Positions 27,848 to 37,391 are shown, numbered from the stretch's first letter. The stretch is DNA of 64,000 nt from Desulfobacterales bacterium (GCA_016218685.1 JACRDD010000004.1:310001-374000); one strand, 5' to 3'. Translations and numbers: made by a program. The notes: generated by a model from the sequence alone, not told the origin.

Positions 27848-28696
27848 ATGCAAGAAAAGAAAATCCAGGTAACGGATGAGTCTCGAATAAAAGGATGGGA
27901 TGCCGATATGGCCGCCATCATCGATCGCAGTGCCGAGGCGCTGAAGCAAAATCAAAAGAGCGAAGGCACCACCAAGGCCCGAGTCCGGGATCTGACCGCC
28001 TGGACGCCGGTGGAAGAGGTGATCCTCAACCGGCGCAGCATCCGCGCCTTCAAAAGCAAACCGCTGCCCGACTTCATGATCCGCAGGATTCTGGAGGCCG
28101 GCCGCTACGCACCCTCGGCCGGCAACGCCCAGCCCTGGAAGTTCGCGGTCATCAAAAGCCCTGAGATTCTGGCGGCCATGGAACGGGATGCGGTCAAGAT
28201 GGCCAAGATCCTGATGTTTTTTCTGGATTACGGGCGATCGAAATTCCGGCGGATTTTTCTCAAACCCTGGACCAAGCTGATCATCCGTTTCCAGGTCAAT
28301 CAACTCCATCCCGTGCCGTTCGGCCTGCTGCGCGAAATCGCCAAGGGAAACACGCTGGTGTTCCACGGGGCCCCTGCTTTGATTTTGCTCTACGAAGACC
28401 GGCGCGGTGTTTCCAACCCGGCCACCGATATCGGTGTGTGCGGCCAGAACATGGTGCTGGCGGCCCACAGCATGGGGGCCGGCGCCTGCTGGATCGGCCT
28501 GGTCAAGCTGTTGATGTACTATCCTCACTGGAGGAAGTTTTTCAAAATATCCTTCCCGTACAAACTGGAGAACCTCATCGCCGTGGGTTGGCCCAAGGTA
28601 AAGGCCGACGGCCCGGTACCCCGGGAGGTCCAACTGGTCGAATGGTATGAAGGCGGCCTGGGCACCCCGCCCAGGATCGAACGGCAGGGGGCTTAA
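27848..28696 (+). CDS. Nitroreductase-family flavoprotein
   Basis: This 282-residue protein has the nitroreductase N-terminal signature NRRSIRAFKSKPL (about 60-72), the AGRYAPSAGNAQPW FMN-contact segment (about 82-95) and a C-terminal Gly-rich GAGACWIGL stretch. A 55-residue N-terminal extension and a mid-protein insert make it longer than simple nitroreductases. Start 27848 is the first Met in frame after the thiolase stop. Between a thiolase and a ferredoxin-acyl-CoA synthetase fusion it more likely acts as an acyl-linked FMN reductase than on nitro compounds. That is inference. Confidence 0.8.
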   Translation: MQEKKIQVTDESRIKGWDADMAAIIDRSAEALKQNQKSEGTTKARVRDLTAWTPVEEVILNRRSIRAFKSKPLPDFMIRRILEAGRYAPSAGNAQPWKFAVIKSPEILAAMERDAVKMAKILMFFLDYGRSKFRRIFLKPWTKLIIRFQVNQLHPVPFGLLREIAKGNTLVFHGAPALILLYEDRRGVSNPATDIGVCGQNMVLAAHSMGAGACWIGLVKLLMYYPHWRKFFKISFPYKLENLIAVGWPKVKADGPVPREVQLVEWYEGGLGTPPRIERQGA

Positions 28697-28697
28697 G

Positions 28698-30839
28698 ATG
28701 CAAAAGAACGCTGTTAAATTCTGGACAAAACTACCCGATTACTACTCCGCCAAGGAGAACATCACCGCGCTTCTGGAATTCGATCATAAGAAATGCAAGC
28801 AGTGCGATATCTGCACCTTTATCTGCCCGGCGCGCTCCATCACCCGGGACCGCAGCGATGGGCCTTGGAATAACGGCTATCCCTACTTGAAAATGGCCGC
28901 GCCCGATCTCACCGACTGCGTGGCCTGCGGATGTTGCCTGGCCGCCTGCCCGACCGGGGCCATCTCCATCAAAAGGGGATTCAATGCCGGCTATTATTAC
29001 CAGCGCCTGACCCAGACCAGCGAGTTGGTTTATCCCAATCGCTATCTGCTGTCCGACTCGGATGGTGACGGCGGCGCTGGCCCCAAAACGGCCCCTCCCG
29101 CTGCCGACGCGGGGGACTCGGTGCCGGAGAGTGGCGGCCGACGCTTGCGGCGGATGCTCAACCGTTTGACGCTGGGCAAGAACTGCGTTGTCGGCGGTGC
29201 TAAATTCGCCGCCAACGAAATCCGTCGGGGTCGGGCCTGGCCGACTTTGAAGAAGTTTGCCGCCGGCGCGGCCCATGACATCTCCTGGGCCCAACTGCTG
29301 GAGGAGAGCGCCGAGCAAGTGCCCGATAAAAAATGCTTGCTGTATAACGATGAAGTCTATACCTACCGCCAGATGGACGATAACGCCAACCGGCTGGCCA
29401 ATTTCTTCCTCCACCGGAAAAGCGGCAAAGGCAAGGGGATCGGCATCCTGATGCGCAACTCGCCCCGATTCCTGGATATCTTCTTCGGCGCCCAGAAGAT
29501 CGGCATGTATCTGGTGCCCATCAACCCCGAGCTCAAAGGGGATGGGCTCGCGTATATCGTCAATCACAGCGATATCGGCACGCTCGTGGTGGATGCTGAA
29601 CTGCTGACCTCGGTTCAGGAGAGCCTCGGCTTGTTCGAGCGCATCGCCGCAGCCGATGTCATTGTCGATGACATGGAGGCAGAGGCCCAGGGCATCCCCA
29701 TTGCCGAGCAGATGCCGCGCTTGAGCAAGGCCTATGCATACGCCCCCGACAATCCCGGCGTCGGCCACGACCCCCGGGACCTTTGCCTGATCATCTACAC
29801 CTCCGGCACCACCGGACGGCCCAAGGGCGTCGTCTACCGCTACCAAACCAGCGGTGTGCAATTGCTCTCCCTGGCCGGCAACGTTTTTTTCAAACCCGAC
29901 GACACGTACTTCACCTATCTCTCCTTGTGCCACGGCAATGCCTTATTCATTACCGTCACCATGTCCCTGGCCGTGAAATGCACCGTGGCCTTGTCGCGCA
30001 AGTTTTCGGCCAGCAAGTTTTGGGATACGGTGCGCCAATACGACGCCACGGTGTTCAACACCATCGGCACCATCATCCCCATTTTGATGAAGCAGCCCGA
30101 AAAGGCTAACGATCGCGACCATCGCGTGCGGGTGGTCTTTTCGGCCGCCTGCCCGCTGGACATGTGGGTGCCGTTCGAGGAGCGCTTCGGTGTGCAGCTC
30201 TATGAAGGCTATGGTGCGGTGGACGGCGGCGGCAAGGGCATCATGAACCTGGGCACCGCGCCGCCGGGTTCTCTGGGCAAACCGGCCAAGCGGGGCGCCA
30301 TCCGCATCGTGGACGAGGCGGGCTGCGATGTGCCCGACGGCGCCTCCGGCGAACTGCTGTTCAAGATCCGCGGCCAGGGCAGCCGGGTGGAGTATTACAA
30401 AAACCCCGAAGCCAGCGAGAAGAAAACCGGAGACGGATGGCTGCACACCGGCGATATCGTCAAGCGCGACCGCAAGGGCTATCTCTATTTCGTGGGACGC
30501 AACACCGAATCCATGCGCAAAGGCGGCGAAAATGTATCGGCCTACGAGGTGGAACATGTGATCATGGGCCACGCCGCGGTGGAAGATGTGGCCGTCTATG
30601 CCGTGCCCTCGGACCTGGGTGAAGACGATATCATGGCGGCCGTGAAACCGGTCAACGGCGCGCATGTCGATGCCCATGAACTGCGATCTTTCCTGACGGG
30701 TAAACTGGCCAAGTTCGCCATACCCAGATATATTCGCGTCGTCCCTGAATTTCCCAAAACCAGTACTCACCGTGTCATCAAAAGCGCTTTATCCCAGGAA
30801 GGCGTTACGCCGGACACCTTTGATGCACTGAAGGGGTAA
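28698..30839 (+). CDS. Fusion of 2x[4Fe-4S] ferredoxin domain and acyl-CoA synthetase
   Basis: The protein has 713 residues. Residues about 30-95 hold two ferredoxin motifs, CKQCDICTFIC and CVACGCCLAACPTG. After a linker, residues about 195-705 are an AMP-forming acyl-CoA synthetase. Its P-loop is YTSGTTGRPKG (about 372-382), followed by YEGYGAVDG, GWLHTGDIVKRD and a C-terminal Lys-containing domain. The sequence resembles FATP/very-long-chain synthetases. The start lies 1 nt after the nitroreductase stop, so translation is probably coupled. The synthetase part should activate a fatty or hydrophobic acid with ATP and CoA. The role of the fused ferredoxin is not known; coupling to the neighbouring flavoproteins is a guess. 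Confidence 0.85.
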   Translation: MQKNAVKFWTKLPDYYSAKENITALLEFDHKKCKQCDICTFICPARSITRDRSDGPWNNGYPYLKMAAPDLTDCVACGCCLAACPTGAISIKRGFNAGYYYQRLTQTSELVYPNRYLLSDSDGDGGAGPKTAPPAADAGDSVPESGGRRLRRMLNRLTLGKNCVVGGAKFAANEIRRGRAWPTLKKFAAGAAHDISWAQLLEESAEQVPDKKCLLYNDEVYTYRQMDDNANRLANFFLHRKSGKGKGIGILMRNSPRFLDIFFGAQKIGMYLVPINPELKGDGLAYIVNHSDIGTLVVDAELLTSVQESLGLFERIAAADVIVDDMEAEAQGIPIAEQMPRLSKAYAYAPDNPGVGHDPRDLCLIIYTSGTTGRPKGVVYRYQTSGVQLLSLAGNVFFKPDDTYFTYLSLCHGNALFITVTMSLAVKCTVALSRKFSASKFWDTVRQYDATVFNTIGTIIPILMKQPEKANDRDHRVRVVFSAACPLDMWVPFEERFGVQLYEGYGAVDGGGKGIMNLGTAPPGSLGKPAKRGAIRIVDEAGCDVPDGASGELLFKIRGQGSRVEYYKNPEASEKKTGDGWLHTGDIVKRDRKGYLYFVGRNTESMRKGGENVSAYEVEHVIMGHAAVEDVAVYAVPSDLGEDDIMAAVKPVNGAHVDAHELRSFLTGKLAKFAIPRYIRVVPEFPKTSTHRVIKSALSQEGVTPDTFDALKG

Positions 30840-30841
30840 CC

Positions 30842-32347
30842 ATGATTACTTCATCCGAGATCAAGACCTTGTGCGCCCAGGCGCCAGACTTCGACGACAT
30901 CGCCTGCGGCTTGAATGCAACCAAAAAAGCCCCCAAGGGCATGGTCGCCGAAACCCGTAAGGTGGTTGCCATCGCCCGCAAGTTCAAGCAGGAGGTGATG
31001 CAGCCCTACACCCTCGAATTGGACCGCCGCATGCAGCAGGACCCCGAACACCTGCCCTGGGAGTTTGTCCAGAAGGCCAACCAGTGGGGGTTTTACTCCA
31101 TGTGGATTCCAAAGTCCTTCGGCGGCCAGGGGTATAACATCCCCTCCCTGTCATATTTCCTGGAAGAGACCGCCTCGGAATGCCTGGCCCTGGCCAATTT
31201 GATCGGCGTGCACTACCTGGCCATCACCTCCATCTTCTCCACCTGGAACATCGGGGTGATCTCAAGGCTTTGCGGCTTCGTGCGCGAAGGGGAGAAGAAC
31301 AACAAGCCTTGTCTTTTATCCACGGCCATCACCGAACCCAATGCCGGCACCGACGTGGAAGAGTGCGAGCTGGTCGATAAAGGCAATATCACCTGCATCG
31401 CCACCAAAGTCTCCGGCGGGTATGTCATCAACGGCACGAAGGTTTTTATCTCCAACGGCCATGTTTCCCAGTGGCATATCGTCATCGCTTATGCCGATGC
31501 GCGCAAACCGTCGGAAAATGTGGTCATCCTGGCGGTTCAAAACGGCACCAGGGGCTTCAGCTTCGGCCGCAAAGAGCACAAAATGGGCGTCAAGGGCTGC
31601 CCGGCCAGTGAGCTGATTTTCAAAGAGTGCTTCGTGCCCGACGATCTCGTGCTGGCCGACCCCGAACAGCACCGGAAAGCCAAGCGGGCCGCCAAGGAGA
31701 CGGGCGCTCGCTTTCTGGATTACACGTTGGCCGCCTCCCGGGCAGGTGTATCGGCGTTCGGAACGGGCGCGGCCCGCGGGGCTTACGAAAGCGCCCTGGC
31801 GTTTGCCTTGAAAACCGAAGTGGACGGCAAGCTGCTGGTGAACCACGAATGGGCCCAGAGCATGCTGGCCGAGATGTACAAGAACGCAGCCCTGGCCCGT
31901 CTCAGCTATGCGGAAGCCAACCACGCCAACGGCATGTACGGTTTGTTCAGCCTCTTGCAGATCAAACCGCTGTACTACTATTTCAAATATCTGCCCATGG
32001 CGATCGTCGACAAATGGATCGTGCCGTTCATGCGGCTTCCGGTGGCCACCTGGCTGTTTCAAAAACTGTATCTGGACGGAAAGAAACCGGAAGCGTTCAG
32101 GCGCATCGCCGGATGGGGGTCACTGGCCAAGTTCACCGGCACCGACGCCGGGGTCAAAAACTGCCACATGGCCGTGGAGCTCATGGGGCAGGCCGGGTTG
32201 CGCCAGGACCACAAAGTCGAAAAAATGCTCCGGGACGCGAAACTGCTCCAGATCTACGAAGGCACCAATCAGCTCAATCGCTTGAATTTGTTCAAATGCA
32301 TCGCGGCGGGCCAACATCCTCAGGTCAAAGTCTTCGAATATGAATAG
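30842..32347 (+). CDS. Acyl-CoA dehydrogenase (501 aa, long form)
   Basis: This is a close paralogue of the 502-residue acyl-CoA dehydrogenase in the divergent operon. ITEPNAGTD (about residue 162), ISNGHVSQW (about 203) and the catalytic YEGTNQLNRLN motif are all present. The long C-terminal insert (about 345-420, with PLYYYFKYLP) is also shared. The start follows the synthetase stop by 2 bp. It probably oxidises the acyl-CoA formed by the preceding fusion enzyme and passes electrons to ETF or another carrier; no ETF genes are in the window. Confidence 0.87.
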   Translation: MITSSEIKTLCAQAPDFDDIACGLNATKKAPKGMVAETRKVVAIARKFKQEVMQPYTLELDRRMQQDPEHLPWEFVQKANQWGFYSMWIPKSFGGQGYNIPSLSYFLEETASECLALANLIGVHYLAITSIFSTWNIGVISRLCGFVREGEKNNKPCLLSTAITEPNAGTDVEECELVDKGNITCIATKVSGGYVINGTKVFISNGHVSQWHIVIAYADARKPSENVVILAVQNGTRGFSFGRKEHKMGVKGCPASELIFKECFVPDDLVLADPEQHRKAKRAAKETGARFLDYTLAASRAGVSAFGTGAARGAYESALAFALKTEVDGKLLVNHEWAQSMLAEMYKNAALARLSYAEANHANGMYGLFSLLQIKPLYYYFKYLPMAIVDKWIVPFMRLPVATWLFQKLYLDGKKPEAFRRIAGWGSLAKFTGTDAGVKNCHMAVELMGQAGLRQDHKVEKMLRDAKLLQIYEGTNQLNRLNLFKCIAAGQHPQVKVFEYE

Positions 32348-32421
32348 AGCGGATGGAATCACTTCCGCCAGGTCGCCGCAACCCATGTGGACGCTAATAT
32401 GTTAGAAGGGGGACCCATTCC

Positions 32422-33672
32422 ATGATCGCTCAAAATGAACCGGCCGTCGTTACCGTAACACAGACATCCTACAGCTCCACGGACAGTGTCGTCCCACCGG
32501 CAACAAAAACCAAAGAGGGTTCGGCCCCCCAAAAAGCGGCGGCCAAGACCGGCGCGGATAACCAGGGGGGGGACAAAGAACTGAAGATGATGGCCAAGGC
32601 GGCCAACGAATTCGCCTTGAAGCAGCTTGCCCCCAATCGGGAAGAAAATGACAAATACCCCTTCGGTCCCTACTTCGCCGATGTCGTTCAAAAAGCCTTC
32701 GAACTCGATTTCTTCCACATCATGCTGCCCGAAGCGTTGAACGGCATGAATCTGGGCATCAGCGCCTTGAGCACCGTTCTGGAAAGCATCTGTCGCGAAG
32801 ACAGCAGCCTGGGCGGCATTATTTTCACCACGGTTGCCGCCCAGGAGATCCTGCGCCAGGCCGGCGCCGACCCTGCGCTGCAAAGGATCTGCGACAGCCA
32901 AAAGGCGCGCGAGTTCCTCATCGGCTTGCCGGTTTTCAACAATCCCGGCGAGGTGCGCCACCTGGCCCAGGCCCGTTGGGCCGCCGGCCAATGCACCCTT
33001 TCCGGTCGCATCGAATACATGGTGCTGGGCGGCACCGCCAAGCAGGCCCTGGTTCCCGTGCAAACGCCAGGCGCTGCGGGCTTTTCCTATGCCTTGGTGA
33101 ACATGGAGGAAAAGGGGGTGCGCAAAAGCGAACCCATCTTGAGTCTCGGCCTGCATGCCTGTCCGGCGGTGGATGTGGACTTCGATGGCGCCAAAGCGCT
33201 GCCCATCGGGCAAGAGGGCCAGGGCGGCTTCTACTTCGACAAAATGGCCGACCGCATGCACGCGGCCGCGGCGGCCATGTCCGTGGGCCAGATGAAGGGC
33301 TCGTTCCGCGAAGCGCTGGATTACGCCAAGAAAAGAGAGCAGGGCGGCCATGCCATTATCAATTGGTCGGAAGTCAAAATGATCCTGGCCAACATGGCCA
33401 TTAAAATCACCAATGCCGAGATGATCCTGGAAAAGGCCTGCCAGGCGGCCGATGCCCAAACCCCTCGCTGGGAGGCGCAATCCCGGGCGGCGGCCCTGAT
33501 GATCCAGGAGATGGCCTGCGACGTGACCACCGACGGCATCCAGGTGCTGGGCGGGGTGGGGTATATGAAAGACTTCGGCCAGGAAAAACGCTTCCGGGAT
33601 GCCAAGCACACCCAGGCCTTGCTGGGGATCGCACCGGCCAAGAAGATCAAGTTCATGAACGAAATGCTCTAA
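32422..33672 (+). CDS. Divergent acyl-CoA dehydrogenase-like protein lacking the usual catalytic Glu
   Basis: The 416-residue protein aligns with acyl-CoA dehydrogenases, most clearly at the C-terminus: GIQVLGGVGYMKDFGQEK, then a RFRDAKHTQ segment. Where the family has IYEGT, this protein has ALLGI, so the usual catalytic Glu is replaced. The loop that normally reads A-TEPNAGSD is degenerate (LPVFNNPGE). The first 50 residues are Thr/Ala/Lys-rich and probably disordered. It may be a non-catalytic partner of the preceding dehydrogenase, or may use a base elsewhere, as isovaleryl-CoA dehydrogenases do. AAGGGGG lies upstream of the ATG. Confidence 0.78.
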   Translation: MIAQNEPAVVTVTQTSYSSTDSVVPPATKTKEGSAPQKAAAKTGADNQGGDKELKMMAKAANEFALKQLAPNREENDKYPFGPYFADVVQKAFELDFFHIMLPEALNGMNLGISALSTVLESICREDSSLGGIIFTTVAAQEILRQAGADPALQRICDSQKAREFLIGLPVFNNPGEVRHLAQARWAAGQCTLSGRIEYMVLGGTAKQALVPVQTPGAAGFSYALVNMEEKGVRKSEPILSLGLHACPAVDVDFDGAKALPIGQEGQGGFYFDKMADRMHAAAAAMSVGQMKGSFREALDYAKKREQGGHAIINWSEVKMILANMAIKITNAEMILEKACQAADAQTPRWEAQSRAAALMIQEMACDVTTDGIQVLGGVGYMKDFGQEKRFRDAKHTQALLGIAPAKKIKFMNEML

Positions 33673-33718
33673 CAGCCGCCATCGTCGGCTGGCTCAACGC
33701 AACCATGGGAAGGGCTTG

Positions 33719-34714
33719 ATGACGATTGCCCAAATTCATCCGGGGATCGTGCGCATTACCCTGCCGTTGCCCGGCAAAAAGCCGGGGCCGGTCCATATCT
33801 ACCTGTTCCGGGGCAAGCATAACACGACCCTGCTGGACACCGGCACCTATCTGTTCTCGCACGCCTTAAAATTGGCGTTAGGCCGCCTGGGCCTGGGGTA
33901 CCAGGATCTGGACAGCATTGTTTTAACCCACGGTCATGTGGACCACTGCGGTGCGGTGCGCACCATCGTCCGCCAGAATGCCAGGGGCGTGAGGGTCTGC
34001 GCCCATCGCGATGAGATCCCCACCATCCAGGCCGGCTTCGACGCACCGCCTCACGTCTATGCACGGTTTTTGGCGCATACCGGGACACCGCTGCCCTACC
34101 GCCTGGCCATCGGCGTCATGCTCGGGAGTTTTCAGATGTTGGCCCAAGGTTGTGCCGTGGATGCCGCGCTGCATGAGGGTGACCAACTGGCGCTGGGCGA
34201 TCACCCCGCCAGGGTTGTCGCCACGCCGGGCCATACCCGGGGCTCGATCAGTCTATTCCTGGAAAAAGAAGGGCTGCTTTTTTCCGGGGACCACATTCTC
34301 AATCATATCACGCCCAATGCCTTGCCCATGCTGGAAAGAGAGTTGGCGCTGCCCTTACGGCAGAGCCAAATAGAGTATTTTAATTCCCTGGAGGTCGTGG
34401 CTGGACTCGCACCAAGGATCATTTATCCGGCCCACGGTGACCGGATCACTGATTTTGATGCCATTCACCGCATGTACCAACGTTGTTTCACTGATAGGCA
34501 GAACACCCTGCTGGCCATCCTCTGCCAGCATCCCCCGGAGAGCATCTATGCAACTGCCCGCAAGCTCTTTCCCCGAATAGGCGGCCGATCTTTTCTGCTG
34601 GACCTTTATCTGGCAATCTCAGAAACGTACTCGCATTTGCAGGTGCTGGCCGCGGATGACCGCGTTCGGATGGAGATGACAGGCCGAGTACTCCAAGTGA
34701 CGGCTTCTCGTTAA
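33719..34714 (+). CDS. MBL-fold metallo-hydrolase
   Basis: This 331-residue protein has the metallo-beta-lactamase metal motif THGHVDH (about residues 71-77), a downstream TPGHTRGS (about 168) and FSGDH (about 187), then a PAHGD C-terminal His. Start 33719 (ATG) is preferred over the TTG one codon earlier because GAAGGG lies at proper distance. It is the last gene of the rightward operon and convergent with the radical SAM gene (10 bp). A thioesterase or lactone hydrolase role in acyl-CoA breakdown would fit, but the family is broad. Confidence 0.83.
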   Translation: MTIAQIHPGIVRITLPLPGKKPGPVHIYLFRGKHNTTLLDTGTYLFSHALKLALGRLGLGYQDLDSIVLTHGHVDHCGAVRTIVRQNARGVRVCAHRDEIPTIQAGFDAPPHVYARFLAHTGTPLPYRLAIGVMLGSFQMLAQGCAVDAALHEGDQLALGDHPARVVATPGHTRGSISLFLEKEGLLFSGDHILNHITPNALPMLERELALPLRQSQIEYFNSLEVVAGLAPRIIYPAHGDRITDFDAIHRMYQRCFTDRQNTLLAILCQHPPESIYATARKLFPRIGGRSFLLDLYLAISETYSHLQVLAADDRVRMEMTGRVLQVTASR

Positions 34715-34724
34715 GCGGCTTGGG

Positions 34725-36506
34725 TCATTCGCAGAAAGGCGCTATCGCCTTGGCGAGCATGCGTCGAACCTCCGGGTTCTTTTCCATGCGATACAAGCGT
34801 TGGAAGGTACCTTCGACGCCGTTGCGGGTGTAGGTGATCAAATCGGCATGGTCTTTATACTGGCTCACGGACAATTGCATGGCGAATGCCCAGGCGCCGT
34901 CTTCCAAACGATTCAGAATGGAGGGAACGCCTGTGCCGCATGGATGCATGAAGGCTTTGGCCATCGAGTAGAATCCGTTTTTAATCGCCGTCTTGGCGGC
35001 GCCGACCCTTTGAATCGCCAGGTAAGCCATGAAAGGAGCCAGCAAGGGGCTGTTCTTGAGGGAGGCGAAGGTCTTGCGGTTGGTTTCCGAAAGGTCGGCC
35101 ACGCATAAACCCACCAGGTAATCCGGCGTTCCATGCGCGCCATAGAGATAATTCCCATCCTTCTGGCTCTCATTGTAATTGATCGACCCCGGCAGATCGG
35201 TAAACGAGCAGGGCTGTAAGCCGATATGGTTCTCCATGCAGAAGTTGGCGATGTCGATTCCCGTATTATCGTCCAGGGAGTTGAAGTAATCGTAGGGCAG
35301 TCCAAATATGAACGATCCATGCACCGTAATGCCGAAATCATCTATCTTTTTTAGTTGTCTGCGATAGTAATCGATAGCCGTCTGGTTCTTGCCATCGATG
35401 TCGCGTACGATATGTTTCCCGATATACGCCAGATTGCGAACATCCAACGATTCAAAACCGATGAAGAAATGGGTGGCGCCCGCTTGGCGCAATTTTCGCA
35501 GCAGGGCAATGTTGTTGGCGACGTCGATGGATATTTGGGCCGCGAATCTTATGTTCAACTGCTGGTCTATGATGCGATCCAGCATGGCTTCCAGTTTTTT
35601 GCCACCCAGGAGCAGATTGTCGGGTAAGAGAAAAAAGAATCTGGTTTGAGAGCTGATTCCCTCTTTTTGAAAATCCTTCAACTCGGAAATGAAATCGGAA
35701 GTTTCACGGATGGTAAAACTCCTTTGCTTTCTTGGTAAAGTGGAAATGGAGCAAAAACGGCAACTGTTCGGACACCCCAGATAGGGCGCCGCCACGTTCA
35801 CGCGGACTTTACGGGCGATCATGTTGCCGATGAAGGGGATTCTTTTCAATTTATTGAATTTGAGCGGTGCCATGGGGATGACATTGTCGGCACCCCAAAT
35901 GCCGTCTTCCAAACTGGTCTTGCCGTAATAGGTCTCTTTCAGGTCGCCCGCCTCCAGGTCGCGCAATATTTGGGAAATGTTCTGGCCATCGGCCGGCCCT
36001 ATCACCTGCGCGATCAGATCGGGATGAGGTGCATACTTGCGCAAATAAATGGAGACATCCTCGGGGCTGGTGGACACGTGGATGCCGCCGATGACGGCCG
36101 GAATACGGCCGTGGTTGAGCACGGCCGCGGCAACTACCGCGGCCGGGAAGTTGGCGCTCATGGCGCTGATGAATACGGCCGCCGGCTTTTGACCCTGCGC
36201 GCGAATGATTTGCGCCAGGGTTCTCCTTTTCCCGTCCGCCAAAAAAATTTTGCTTTGGCTGTCTCGTTTGGCGATCATATTGCCCAGATACGTCAGCGTA
36301 TAACACTCCATGGCAAGGGTTTCGGCCATGGTCACTTTCTGTTTCCAGGGATCGACCTCCAGATAGTCGAGGTAATTGTCGGCGTTGAGGAGGTGCGCCT
36401 CCTTGTTGCACATGTAGGAGAGCACCTGGTTAGGGTGGGAGATCTTGCCGAAGAGCGCCATCAGATTGAAAATGGGCGGCCCGTAGACGATATAATATTT
36501 GGCCAT
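34725..36506 (-). CDS. B12-binding-domain-type radical SAM protein
   Basis: The protein has 593 residues. The N-terminal part (about 1-215) has the layout of a cobalamin-binding domain (AVIGGIHVSTSPEDV). The radical SAM motif CPNSCRFC (C-x3-C-x2-C, about residue 245) starts the TIM barrel, which includes FFLLPDNLLLGG and FFIGFESLD. Start 36506 is chosen because the conserved N-terminal strand begins there; the frame is open 33 nt upstream without a good ribosome binding site. It lies at the distal end of the TetR-linked beta-oxidation operon, after a START-domain gene and a hairpin. It may methylate or rearrange a hydrophobic substrate; this is not demonstrable here. Confidence 0.8.
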   Translation of the reverse strand: MAKYYIVYGPPIFNLMALFGKISHPNQVLSYMCNKEAHLLNADNYLDYLEVDPWKQKVTMAETLAMECYTLTYLGNMIAKRDSQSKIFLADGKRRTLAQIIRAQGQKPAAVFISAMSANFPAAVVAAAVLNHGRIPAVIGGIHVSTSPEDVSIYLRKYAPHPDLIAQVIGPADGQNISQILRDLEAGDLKETYYGKTSLEDGIWGADNVIPMAPLKFNKLKRIPFIGNMIARKVRVNVAAPYLGCPNSCRFCSISTLPRKQRSFTIRETSDFISELKDFQKEGISSQTRFFFLLPDNLLLGGKKLEAMLDRIIDQQLNIRFAAQISIDVANNIALLRKLRQAGATHFFIGFESLDVRNLAYIGKHIVRDIDGKNQTAIDYYRRQLKKIDDFGITVHGSFIFGLPYDYFNSLDDNTGIDIANFCMENHIGLQPCSFTDLPGSINYNESQKDGNYLYGAHGTPDYLVGLCVADLSETNRKTFASLKNSPLLAPFMAYLAIQRVGAAKTAIKNGFYSMAKAFMHPCGTGVPSILNRLEDGAWAFAMQLSVSQYKDHADLITYTRNGVEGTFQRLYRMEKNPEVRRMLAKAIAPFCE

Positions 36507-36522
36507 GCGATCAGACTCGAAA

Positions 36523-36555
36523 CCGCGCCCGGGAGACAAAGGCCCCGGGGCGCGG
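36523..36555 (-). terminator. GC-rich hairpin between START-domain and radical SAM genes
   Basis: CCGCGCCCGGG pairs with CCCCGGGGCGCGG around a short loop. No T run follows on the minus strand, so it may attenuate rather than end transcription before the radical SAM gene. Confidence 0.4.
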
Positions 36556-36620
36556 CTTATTGGTCGTTGCGGCGCGCAATGGCGCCATGAAACGCTATCG
36601 GCTCCGGCGGAGCGTCCCTG

Positions 36621-37391
36621 CTACTGGGCGGTCTGCGCAGCCGTGGGGGCTCCGGATGCGGCAAACTTGAGACTGCCCTCGGAAATGGCTTTCTCAATCT
36701 CCGGTTTGACGATGCCCCCTTCCGCCTTCTTGATGTATGCGGGATCTTTGGCCATGCGCGCCCAATCTTGAACGGTATTGAATGTCACTTTGCGAATGAC
36801 CCCTTTGACGACCATGGCCGGCGCGAATCCGCCAGGATCGGTAAAAGCGGTATATCGCACCCAGGTACGGTTGCGATCTACCATTTTAAGCTCGAACTTG
36901 CCACTGAATTTGTCCATGCGCTGGCGGTTCGAATCCTCTTTTTCAGGTTTGTAGGGATGATTGTCGATGGATTCGAGGGTCGTTACGCTGCTACCATTAT
37001 TAAAATCGACTTCGGTTTTGGCTTCGATGACCGCATCACGATCCGGGCTGCCCAGGGGGACGCCCTGCAAGAAGTAGAGAACGCGGTAATAATCGCCTTT
37101 TTTCTCCAAGGGAACCGACTCTTTACATTTATGCATCCACTGAGGAAAGGACGGGATATCCATCAAGACTTCCAAAAGAACATCCATGGGTGCATCGATG
37201 GTGGTTTCCGCCTTGGTTTGAAGATATTTGGAACCCTCGACCTTGCGCTCGTAGCCTACGACCCCATTTTGTTCCTCGCGCTTTTTCCAACCTTCGGCAT
37301 CCTCATCGCCGGCAAATACCGGCAAGGCTGCCCAGAAAAGCGCCAAAACAGCCAATGTGATGCATTTTAACCAGCGAAGCCTCTTGCTCAT
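36621..37391 (-). CDS. Exported START/SRPBCC-domain protein
   Basis: This 256-residue protein has a signal peptide (KRLRWLKC, hydrophobic core, cleavage after VFAG near residue 28). A START-like domain follows (about 40-220) with IDAPMDVLLEVLMDIPSFPQW, VLYFLQGVPLGSPDRD and DPGGFAP. Such folds form a deep cavity for lipids or other hydrophobic ligands. It is 31 bp after the enoyl-CoA hydratase gene in the same operon. Periplasmic capture of the hydrophobic substrate is a plausible role, linking to the FadL-type channel; this is inference. GGAAGAAA precedes the start. Confidence 0.8.
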   Translation of the reverse strand: MSKRLRWLKCITLAVLALFWAALPVFAGDEDAEGWKKREEQNGVVGYERKVEGSKYLQTKAETTIDAPMDVLLEVLMDIPSFPQWMHKCKESVPLEKKGDYYRVLYFLQGVPLGSPDRDAVIEAKTEVDFNNGSSVTTLESIDNHPYKPEKEDSNRQRMDKFSGKFELKMVDRNRTWVRYTAFTDPGGFAPAMVVKGVIRKVTFNTVQDWARMAKDPAYIKKAEGGIVKPEIEKAISEGSLKFAASGAPTAAQTAQ

